A stretch of DNA of 64,000 bases from Acholoe squamosa. Its lineage: Eukaryota; Annelida; Polychaeta; Phyllodocida; Polynoidae. Location: assembly GCA_949317995.1 (NCBI GenBank), contig OX439048.1:22635495-22699494 (forward strand), in the 5' to 3' direction. A program made the position numbers and the translations under genes. Under the pieces are notes generated by a model that did no database searches, was not told where the DNA came from, and worked only from the letters and a program-made list of their open reading frames with translations. Positions 44,999-54,266 of the stretch are shown here, in pieces (position 1 is the first letter of the stretch; the number at the start of each line of letters is the position of its first letter).

Positions 44999-45141
44999 AA
45001 ATGGTGGAGAACATCCTTTGAAGATCCCAAATTACACAAGCTCTTATCAGTCAAGCTGGCAGTATTACCAGGAGAAACCACACACACAGCAAAACCCACT
45101 CCACCCACCCAGTGACCTTGCCACCATGTTCAAAAGGTCAC

Positions 45142-45350
45142 CAGTGAGGTCTACACATCAGTGAGGTACCCCACACGTCAATGAGGTCTCCCACATGTCA
45201 GTGAGGTCTCCCACATGTCAGTGAGGTCTCCCAAATGTCAGTGAGGTCTCCCACATGTCAGTGAGGTATCCCATACATCAGTGAGGTATCCCATACATCA
45301 GTGAGGTCTTCCACACATCAGTGAGGTCTCAGTGAGGTCACTCAACCATC
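45142..45350. repeat. 20-bp tandem repeat in LINE 5' region
   Basis: About ten copies of GTGAGGTCTCCCACATGTCA with a few substitutions. Tandem arrays in LINE 5' regions can act as promoter units, but nothing here proves it. Confidence 0.88.
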
Positions 45351-45403
45351 AGTGATTCCTACAACTCACCAGCGCTATCATAAGTGGTATCTCATCTAAC
45401 AGT

Positions 45404-45586
45404 ATGAGTGACACCATAATTACTAGTACCACTATGGATGAAATAGCATCAAACCTAAACCAAGTAAAAGGTAAAGTCATGCAGTGTATGGCACACCAGA
45501 GGGTTGCTTATATAGACAGTCTAGATGAGTTAAGAGAGCAACATAGGCAAGAGCTAGAAGAGAAAGACAAGAGAATCTCAACATGA
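45404..45586 (+). CDS. Antisense small ORF-a in LINE 5' region, unknown
   Basis: Sixty codons from ATG 45404 to TGA 45586 on the strand opposite to the LINE ORFs. The C-terminal half (SLDELREQHRQELEEKDKR) is a strong coiled-coil candidate. Its stop overlaps the start of ORF-b as ATGA. No family is recognised. It could be made as a separate peptide, or joined to ORF-b by a -1 frameshift or after a one-base indel. Confidence 0.45.
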   Translation: MSDTIITSTTMDEIASNLNQVKGKVMQCMAHQRVAYIDSLDELREQHRQELEEKDKRIST

Positions 45587-46215
45587 AAATTGCTGAGATA
45601 ATGGGCTCATTGTGGATCAACTGTATAGCAGACACAATTGCAACCACAAGGGAGGGTGATAAGCAGACTACAACCCTAGATGCACCCACCAACATGCAAA
45701 AAACCATCAATGTAGATCCCACAGGCAGATACAGAGGTAAACATTATAACCCTGACTACAAGAAGAAGAAACCTAAAGCCTCTAGAAAGAGCCATGGTAC
45801 AAACACATCTTTGGTTAACTACAGGGACATGGACAAAAGCATAGACAATGTCCCTGACTATAAAACCTGTTGTCTCTGTGGCAAATACAGAGAGTACCCT
45901 AACAGCAGTACTAACACAACCACTGCCACAGACCCCAGGGGCATATACAAAGGCAAGCATTATGACCCTGACTATATACTAAAGAAGAAGCTTGGAGTTT
46001 GTAAAGGTCATGACATCAGCTATACAGGCCAACACGACAACCCCAGCAGTGATACCAACACTACTCAGGCCATTCCCACAGCCAGGCCCAAAGGAACCAG
46101 CACTACCAAGAAAAGAAAAAGCTCCAAATCTGTGGGGGCCACAAGAAAGGTCACAAGGACCAGCAAGGCCACTCCAAAACCTGGATTACATGGCCGATGG
46201 GCAGGTATACTGTGA
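45583..46215 (+). CDS. Antisense ORF-b in LINE 5' region, GKHY.PDY repeats, unknown
   Basis: An intact 210-codon frame on the + strand that starts inside the stop of ORF-a. It is basic, and it contains two copies of a motif about 70 residues apart: GRYRGKHYNPDYKKKK and GIYKGKHYDPDYILKKK. Between them is a Cys cluster (KTCCLCGK). The C-terminus is Lys/Arg/Thr-rich (KKRKSSKS), like a nuclear localisation signal. The internal duplication with conserved residues, in an element whose other ORFs are intact, suggests a real protein. I do not recognise a family. Its placement recalls antisense ORF0 of primate L1, but there is no sequence relation that I can see. Confidence 0.5.
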   Translation: MKIAEIMGSLWINCIADTIATTREGDKQTTTLDAPTNMQKTINVDPTGRYRGKHYNPDYKKKKPKASRKSHGTNTSLVNYRDMDKSIDNVPDYKTCCLCGKYREYPNSSTNTTTATDPRGIYKGKHYDPDYILKKKLGVCKGHDISYTGQHDNPSSDTNTTQAIPTARPKGTSTTKKRKSSKSVGATRKVTRTSKATPKPGLHGRWAGIL

Positions 46216-46370
46216 CTCCCAACAACAACAACATCTACAACAAGTCAACAACTAGAACAATCAAAAACTGTTGCTCACAGAGCAGAGATATTACCCCATT
46301 TCAATCATGGATTATATACCATCAACAGATGCATCGCAAAGGATATGGGTGAGAGTACCAAAATCACTGT

Positions 46371-46418
46371 TGATAACTGGAATAACAAAGATAAGAGCTT
46401 GATATTCTTACTCACTAT
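46371..46418. repeat. 48-bp direct repeat, right copy (LINE target duplication)
   Basis: Identical to 38144-38191. It runs directly into the outer copy of repeat B, sharing two bases with it. Confidence 0.75.
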
Positions 46419-46482
46419 AGCCACTAGTCATATGATATTTCTCATATGACAACTTGATCATACACATATCTCTACTATGACA
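46417..46482. repeat. 66-bp repeat B, copy outside the LINE
   Basis: Identical to 44933-44998. Downstream sequences of the two copies differ. Confidence 0.9.
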
Positions 46483-47500
46483 TTATTGTCTTATGTTTTG
46501 AGAAGACAAACCAAAAGACAATAAGCGCGATAAAAGTAGACTCCTACTATCTTTCACACATACAGTTGAATAAAGCAGCATCACCATGATGGGCCTCAAA
46601 CGTTAGCTTGTAGTTCCCTTATTTACACCAATCTTCTACATTTGTTAACCTTACACTTTCTTTCTAAAGCCAAGTACCATCCCCAATTGGGTTTGTCCTG
46701 GGAAATGTGGGGCTGAACTGGTCTTAGTTTGGGGTGGGCAAAGATATGGGCTCTGGTGGGGCCTTAAATGATAAAGTAATTACCACATGTTTTGAGAATA
46801 TCCCTGCCAATGTGAATCAAACTCTCCTCTCAAAATAAATATATTATTTCTTCTTTTTTTTCATTTGAGATATGCTGAGAAAATACAACTGGGCTCATGA
46901 GAGGCTTGTGATTCTAACGTATTCTAAAAGAGTTGCTTAGATTTCAAATCATACTCGCAACAAATATCAAGTACCAGTAAGTAGTATATGCATGTAAACT
47001 CAGCGCATAGCTTCAGCCACTAACTAGGTCATGACCCACTTGCAGAACGGAAGTGACTCCATTTGACCCAGTTTTAACCACTCAGAGGGCTGGATTTGAC
47101 AGGTAGTGACGTCACGATGTCACGACCTAGTTTTTTTGACCAATCAGAGAGCTGGAATATATATTATGACCTAGTAACATAAATTACATATATCCCCATT
47201 CAACAAAAAAACGTTATTTAACGTCAAAAAACCGTTTTTAATGTTTTAAAATGTTTTACCATGATAAGGAGCCATAGGGAAACGTTCTGAAACGTTTTGC
47301 AACGTTTTTTGTTGACTGGGTTGTGCAATACTTTGGTTTGACCTACTTACAAACAGGAAGTGACCTCACAGAAACATATGAGCTACGTATGAACAGGTAT
47401 TGTGCAATGGTTTATGAAAGCGCACAATATCCATGATGAAACATTGCTTAGAAATTGCACAATAACAAGTGATGAAATAAACAGAGAGAACTGCACAACT
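46483..47500. other. Non-coding region
   Basis: No gene seen. Around 47210-47310 there are several ACGTTTT/AAAACGTT-type motifs in both orientations. Segments such as CATATATCCCCATTC look like older repeat debris. Confidence 0.45.
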
Positions 47501-47544
47501 GTGGGGACCAAATGGGGTCCCCGAGGACCCCATTTGGTCCCCAC
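47501..47544. repeat. Perfect 20-bp inverted repeat with 4-nt loop
   Basis: The arms 47501-47520 (GTGGGGACCAAATGGGGTCC) and 47525-47544 are exact complements around CCGA. It could form a cruciform or a very stable RNA hairpin. No T run follows, so it is not a bacterial-style terminator. Confidence 0.95.
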
Positions 47545-47630
47545 TGGATGGTAACAGCAAGCAGATCTCTGTTTATTTCATATATTAAAACATAATACAA
47601 CTCATTCATTTTCATTACATGGTACTTTTA

Positions 47631-49041
47631 TTAGACACAATATTTACATATGAACCCAGTTTTTCCATAATTACTGGGACGTGCACAGATACAACAGAAG
47701 CATTTGTTGTGTGTAAATTTACTTGCTTGATACCAGCTTTCACATGTGAGATTAGTTTTCCATGTGTTGTGGAAACAATAACTGTTCGGTTTAGCTATGT
47801 TAGCTATAGCATGTTCAAACAAAGCCTGTGCCATGAAGTAAGTTCTTTGTTTTTAGGTCCTGGTAAAAGACTGGATATAAATCCATCCTTAAAGTTTACC
47901 TCAAATGAGAAATGATTTCTCACTCCAGGTATACTTAAGGCATGAAGCTCCAATGTACGGAGCCCTGGAAAGGACATCTGTTTTCTACACATTTATTTCT
48001 AGAGTTTGTTTCCACAAGAAGTATTTTCGTTTCCGCAAGAAGTATTTTCGTTTCCGCAAGAAGTATTTTCATTTCCGCAAGTAGTATTTCTGTTTCCGCA
48101 ACTTTTTTTTTCGTTTCCGCAAGTTATATTTCGTTTCCGCTAATTTTATTTTTCGTTTCCACAACTTATATCTTTGTTTCCACATCATAACATCCACAAT
48201 TGATTGATCATGCACAAAAAAAGCTATTAAGTTGTGCAACCAAAAGTATAAGGTGCGAAAACGAAATTAAAGGTTGCGAAAACGAAAATAAAGGTTGCTA
48301 AAACGAATATGAAACTTGCGAAAACGAAAATAAAACTTGCGAAAACGAAAATATGAACTTGCGAAAACGGAAATAAAACTTGCGGAAACGAAAATAAAAC
48401 TTGCGGAAACGAAAATAAAACTTGCGAAAATGAACTTCAGATAAAAATATGTACAAAACGGATGTCCTCTCCAGGGCTCCATACCAATCTGACCTGTAGA
48501 CATGTGAAACAAATGGTTTTAGCAATAGCAGATACTTTTAGTTTACAGTTACACTGACAAAACACCCCTACAATGGGATTACACTCTTAACTGCTGGATG
48601 GTAACGGCAAGCTTTCTCACACTTCTTAAAGTGTACCTTGTGTAGTGCCTTGGACAGTTAGATTCAGTGTGTAACTGATATACACTGATGCACCAATCTT
48701 GCGTTATTAAGTTTACACTTTTTACTCGACAATAGTGCATGCAGTTCCTGTACGCATTCCAAAAAGCTGAAGAGAAATATTTGTACATTTTAACACTAGT
48801 TAAACAGTGGTCAACAGTGTCTGGTTCAGCTCCTCTAAAATAACCAATGTTTTCTGCAGGTATTATTTCCCAAAAAACAATTTTCTGAACATCCACATGC
48901 AATAGCAGTTACATCGTGGTCAGGTGTTACAGCAGAAGCTTTGCTGTACAGAGCAACACTTTGTAGAACTGGCTGCATGTAATATTCATAAGGCAGAGTT
49001 TCTGTGCTTTGTTCCACTATCATTGCCTCTATACTTTCCAT
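47631..49041 (-). pseudogene. Unrecognised Cys-rich frame, split by a MITE
   Basis: Open blocks on the - strand at 49041-48835, 48902-48579, 47992-47804 and 47834-47631 share a Cys/Tyr/His-rich composition (for example NCMHYCRVKS and NKCFCCICARP). They lie downstream of the polymerase B remnant in the same orientation. The foldback MITE at 47956-48483 separates the first two blocks from the last two, and frameshifts separate the rest. They may be one former ORF of the polymerase-bearing element. I do not recognise it. Confidence 0.35.
47956..48483. mobile_element. Foldback MITE with tandem repeats in both arms
   Basis: The ends TA(C/T)GGAGCCCTGGA and AGGACATC are inverted copies. Each ~210-bp arm is largely a ~20-bp tandem repeat: on the left GTTTCCGCAAGAAGTATTTTC units, on the right the complement CTTGCGAAAACGAAAATAAAA. 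The centre is about 48190-48240. TA at both borders is a possible target duplication. It is non-coding, and the frames inside it are repeat translations. Confidence 0.85.
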
Positions 49042-49520
49042 GTTAAATGGTGACTTAATCTAACCAGATATAAACTGTTACAAACAGTTATCTGGTGAAG
49101 TTGATGCAAAGAATAAACTTTGTAGTTTTTGTCAAATACACCCAAGTTGTTTTCTTTAGCGCTAGATTTTAATTTTTTGTTGTGAACTTGTATAGTTTTC
49201 ACTTTTTTCTAAATTTTTTTTTTTGGGTGATAAAGTTCACTTTTGCTCTAACTTTGTAAAATGATAATAAATATTGATAAATGTTCACTTATTTTTGCAT
49301 AAAATGTTCATTTTTATTGTACTATATGCTACTTTAACACATATTTCTATGGGGGAAAAAGTTGGGTTTTTTACACAAAATGTTTGTTTTTATTGAACAA
49401 AATGTTTAAAAAAATGAACAAAATGTTTAAAAAAAAACTTCTTTATTTAAAAATGTACAACTTTAAGTAAAGTGAGAAAAAGAAAACTAGAGGGAGACAA
49501 ACACAAGCAAAAGCCACTGT
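49042..49520. other. AT-rich spacer
   Basis: Strongly T-rich sequence with repeated AAAATGTT(T/C)A-type words. No gene seen. Confidence 0.5.
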
Positions 49521-51742
49521 TTAAAGGGAGAGGGGTAAGGTGCTTACTCCATCTTCACACACCTCTCTTTTTATATACTGATAACTTAACCCTTGTGTTT
49601 TTTTAGAGTAGGTAGTAACGCTGTGGTTGACTACTTTAAAACCTTTGTTAACTACCATGACAATATTTTCACTGTTCAGCACGTCTTTAAACTTTTCAGA
49701 CGTTAAGGTGTTTTGTTTTTGAATTACACCTTTGCAACTCATTTTAACGGGCATTTTTTCCTCAGTGCCTATGTAACATTTGGAGTTTAAGGCGGTCATT
49801 TCATCACCTTCCCACTCCACTTAAATCAATCCGGGGGTTCTTTTTTCAAACACCAGACGGCTCTGGCAGCAGGGTTGAGGAGCCATAAGTTATCCAATGC
49901 TTTGGTCTGAACGAAGGTTGTTCTGTGGTGAGAATTGTCACAAGATTCAGAGGGCAACCATTTGTGACTTTCTCTGAAGAAAGCCTTACATTTTTCAGGA
50001 ATAATCACATCTTCTAGGTTCTCTGGACTCGATGCAAAGTAGAAGCTGTCGGTGTCCATTTCACACATTTCAAAGTCTTTTTCGCTAGCTCTGGTTACTT
50101 CTTCCATGAAGGGTAAAAAAGTTTTTTTCTGGGGTGTATTCTACAAGGAGGTGGACAGTTGTTACTACCAAACCTTTTTTCAGGTACCACTGTAAGAGAG
50201 GAGTTCCCAACAAAATTCCCTCCGCGTGGTAACTACCTATTAACTGACATTGGGGTTGTTTAAGCTTACCTGTGGCTTCCAGAAAATGTCTCATGTCACC
50301 TACGTCTTTTCTTCCTACTAGGCAGTTTTTACATATAGGTGTCATTTCCCATTGACTTTTTGTTTTTTGACACCAGTCATTTGTTTTTTCTTTCATCCAC
50401 ATACACTCGTACTGTTCCACTACCTCATACCCCAACGTTTTCAAATAGAGGGTAACTAAGGCAGTATTTTTGGCTTTTTCTTCTAGCCATTCTCTTCCTT
50501 GTGGATTTTTTAAGACCGACTTGGTAAGGTGACACATGTGACCATGCAAGTAGCACCCATGAAACTGATATATTTTCTTTTAAGCTGGAACAAATCTGTC
50601 TACCTTTATTTTCCTTGAACCTAAGCTAATCTCCCCATAGTTGTATTGAAGTAAAATGTTTAGGTTGTCTGTTAAAGCTTTGTCACGTAATCATTCTGTG
50701 GCTGAGTAGCTTTTGTTTGTTGACTACACACTGATTGAAAATCATTTTCTTTTCTATGCACAACATAAAACCTGTGCAGTGAGCTTCTCCCATACACTTC
50801 AGGTACAAGCTGTTAGTGTCCACCCCTACTATGTGTCTGCAAACTTTGCTTTGGGTACCGTATTTCTTTTGTCTAATTTGTGTTTTCCCGCTTTTGTGAT
50901 GTCTGTGAAAGATGATAGACGGACCCCCAACTAAGTTGCATCTCAGCAAGGAATGTCATCCTTTTCTTTTTCACCTAAAAGGACATAAGGTGTGGCGTTA
51001 GGAGCAGTGTTGTTGAAGAGAAACTTTAAGGTAAGGGCAGGTAAAGTTAGCCCATCTTTGAACATGTCTACCCCGCATTCTATGAAAGATTTGCGGTGTT
51101 CGTTTATGGCCAAAACAAATGGTTTCATGTCCAAGTTGTTGTAATATATCAAGTAGTCCTTCATAGTTTTCATGTTGTTTTCTAACCAGGCCTTTTGACA
51201 ACTCTCATATTCTTCTTTGGTTAACCCAAGACCTGAGAGAGAGCTGTAAAAGCAGGACCTTGAAGGAAGTTTTGTGTTCTCTAGGTTTCTCACAATGTCC
51301 ATCCACTTGTATCGAAAAAAAACCTTTTTAGCACTACCTTTAAGGAAGGCTTTAGGGTAGTTGGCATAGGAATACCCCGGTGCAAGGTAGTTGAACATGT
51401 CAAGGAAAAGAAGGTGATCGGTGTACACTGCTCTGTATTGATTGCACCTCTTTATGGTGTTCATTTCTGACTTGTCTGTTTCTATGAAAAAGGAATGATC
51501 AAATTAAGATCATACTTGCCAGAGTTGAAACCTAGAACAGGTACTTTATTTATGTAGACAAAAAGAAGATTTTTCACTTTAAGTATATGTGGATCTTTCT
51601 TTTTTTCGCCTTTCTTTTTGGTTGGACAAACTTTGGAAGCTTCAACTTCTAATTCTTTTTCTTTTTCTGCAAGAGAGTCTAGTTCATTCAAAACCTGACT
51701 GAATTTCTTTTTCACAGACTCCCCAATTATTTTTCCCATGTT
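49521..51742 (-). pseudogene. Protein-primed-type DNA polymerase B remnant (Polinton-like)
   Basis: Successive blocks in shifting frames read as one family-B DNA polymerase. From the left end of the protein: an exonuclease motif VLGFNSGKYDLNLI (block 51742-51482), a region with DYLIYYNNLDMKPF (51464-50943), VGVDTNSLYLKCMGE for the first palm motif (50949-50683), GYEVVEQYECMW (50549-50085), the DTDS catalytic motif in CEMDTDSFYF near 50045-50057 (50107-49826), and a C-terminal part with MSCKGVIQKQN (49820-49521). These are hallmarks of protein-primed PolB as found in Polinton/Maverick and related virus-like elements. At least five frame changes make it non-functional. The N-terminus is cut off where it meets Gypsy-2. 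No integrase, capsid or ATPase gene of such an element is seen nearby. Confidence 0.82.
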
Positions 51743-54252
51743 ATCTATGTGCTCCACAATCAGTACAATCCGGATTATCACATTTCCGAATTGGTATTTG
51801 AGACAAAGCATCAGCATTTAAATGCTTAACTCCGGGTCTATGCTGAATCTGGTGATGTTCAAGCCCATATTCAGATAAGTGGGCTAGTCATCGACCTAAC
51901 ATGCCTTCAGCATCTCGGAAGTTCAATAACCATCTTAAAGAGGAATGATCCGTAGGTAAAGTAAAGTTCGTCCCCCATTAAAAAATGTTTGAACTTCTTT
52001 GTATATACAACTACTGCTAACACTTCTCTTTTGGTCGTGCAGTAATTGCGCTGAGTTCTACTCAGTGTGTTGCTGGCAAAGGCAATTGGTACCTCTCTCC
52101 CATTTTGGACTTGCGAGAGAGCTGCGCCAATGCTGTCGTTACTAGCATCCGTATCCAGTATGAAATGATCCGTCTCATTCGGATATTGCAATACGGGAGT
52201 ACTCGTGAACAGATCTTTCAGCTTTTGAAAAGCAGATTCCTGTTCATGCGTCCAAGGAAATTTTTCCTTGGTACTTCCTGGAGTCCAGTTAGCTATTACT
52301 TGTAATGGGTAACTGACTCTAGAATAATTCGGAATAAATTCCCTGTAATAGGAACAGAATCCTAAAAATGATCTCACCTCTTTGGATGTTTTAGGTCTAT
52401 TCCAATTCATTACTGACTTGATTTTATCGGGATCAGCTTTTATTCCTTCATCAGAGATGATGCGGCCCAAATAATTTATGGACTTTCTAAACACATGACA
52501 TTTTTTAGGTTTCAATTTGAGACCATTAGAAATAATATGTTCTAATACCAATCTAAGATTATTAGAACATTCTTCGAATGTTTTTCCCAAGACTATTACA
52601 TCGTCAAGGTATACGAGACATCTTTTCCATAATAAATCACTTAATATAGTTTCCATCATTGCTTCAAATGTAGCGGGTGCATTGCACAGGCCAAACGGCA
52701 TTACATTATATTGGAATAGTCCAATATGACTCGAAAATGCTGTTTTCTCCATATCGGATGGATTCATTCCCACTTGCCAATATCCTGATTGCATGTCAAG
52801 GGTACAAAACCAACTGTTACCTCCTAAGGAGTCGATGGTTTTGTCTATTCTCGGTAATGGATACAAATTCTTTTTCGTTACTCCATTTAACTTCCTGTAG
52901 TCTATGCAAAAGCGTATAGTACCATCTTTTTTTGTTACCATACATACAGGACTACTCCATGGACTATTGGATGGGACTATTACATCCTGATCCAACATCT
53001 TGTTTATTTCCTCTTCAGCTACTCTTTTCTTTGCTAAAGGTAACTGCCTATACGGTATTTTAAAGGGTTCTGCATCTCCAGTATCTATTTTGTGTACTAC
53101 CTTATTTGTCATACCGAGTTTTTCACCAGGTTTGGCAAAGGCAGTTCTATACTGACAGAGCAATTCATAAAAATCTTTCCGATGTTCCGGATTTTCTAAT
53201 GAAGTTTCTTCATACAACTTTAACAAGTCATCCGAAATTTCATCATCTTCTGTTACCTTTCGTAAGTTTAACTTTCTATCCGTTACAGTTTCCGAAAGGG
53301 TCACGTTTCCAAAAACTTGTCCCTTTTTTAGGTAGATAGTAGTGTTTCCAGTATTGGAAACAGGTACTACCGACCAGGATGCATTTGCTACTATAGTGTC
53401 TACAGAAGTTAATCCGATACTTGACAAAGTAACTACATCCGGTTCTATCACTGCAGGCTTATTGCGCATTGCAGGATCACTTCTAACAAGCACATCACAG
53501 GCTACACCCATGGGAATTCGCACAGTGTGTGCAACACTAGCCATACTGCTTACTTGCCTTAGCACGCACCTAACCTTTACAGGATACGGGTATTTCACAC
53601 TCAACACTCCTGATTGTGGTTCTAAAACCACCCCATACAGGGATGCGAAATCCAACCCGAGTATCCCTTCATCTGCTATATCCACAACGGTGGCACTCAT
53701 GACATAGTCATGTATTCCATCCAATTGCAATTTCACACAAGTTCTTCCATACGTTTGCATGGTACTGCCATCGGCCGTTTGAGCATTTCCTCCCGATCTG
53801 AGAGTATCGTGCTCATTCGGAATAAGATCGTAGAACTTCTTGGAGATACAGGAGTGGCTAGCACCCGTATCCATAAGAAACTCGGCAGACCTTCCGTTAA
53901 CAGTGAGGCAAACATACCACCGCCTTCCGTTTAGCACAGAGGGCGTGTCCGTGACGATTGGGACGTCATTGTTCACACCTGGGGTCAATCCACATCCTTT
54001 CAGGTATTCCAGACAAGGATGACCCGGGGGTAGGTGGGCACTACCAACCCTGGCTAAAAAATAGCCACCTACCTCGTTACTGATATCGGGTTTCCTCTGT
54101 GCTCCCTGGGCACCTGTCATATCAGCTTCCCTAACCTTCCGTGTGTCTACAACCACCCCGGTGTTAGGCAAGTTTGCTACTTCATGCGAACTGTCGTTAC
54201 GGATGGTGATATTATGGCAAGATTTGTCACTGGGATCCCCTTCTCTGCCCAT
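51743..54252 (-). pseudogene. pol: Gypsy-2 pol, truncated (PR-RT-RNaseH)
   Basis: An uninterrupted frame runs from ATG 54252 to 51907, 781 codons. Protease DTGAS is at residues 128-132 in the context FLMDTGASHSC. RT follows with SSPVCMVTKKDG, CIDYRKLN and YLDD at about residue 547, then the RNase H beginning (ILDTDASNDSIGAAL). A frameshift near 51970 throws the end out of frame. RNase H sequence continues in another frame to the CDNPDCTDCGAH-like segment at about 51743, where the element ends. The ATG lies 14 nt after the gag stop, exactly as in Gypsy-1. Confidence 0.92.
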
Positions 54253-54266
54253 AGGGGGACCCCTCC

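Larger units (their letters stand above)
38191..46370 (-). mobile_element. Nearly intact LINE (Jockey/CR1-type APE-RT), ~8.2 kb
   Basis: This non-LTR retrotransposon lies on the - strand. The poly(A) end appears as T13 at 38191-38203. Its ORF2 encodes an apurinic-type endonuclease and a reverse transcriptase, and its ORF1 carries a coiled coil, an RNA-binding-like region and a NADAR domain. The 5' ~1.6 kb holds a 20-bp tandem repeat and two antisense ORFs. Identical 48-bp direct repeats flank the whole unit, and only one frameshift was found in about 5 kb of coding sequence, so insertion is recent. The clade within Jockey/CR1/L2 is not decided. Confidence 0.85.

Noticed and set aside
45142..45350. 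CRISPR-like array
   Set aside because: The units are contiguous tandem copies without spacers, in a eukaryotic retrotransposon.
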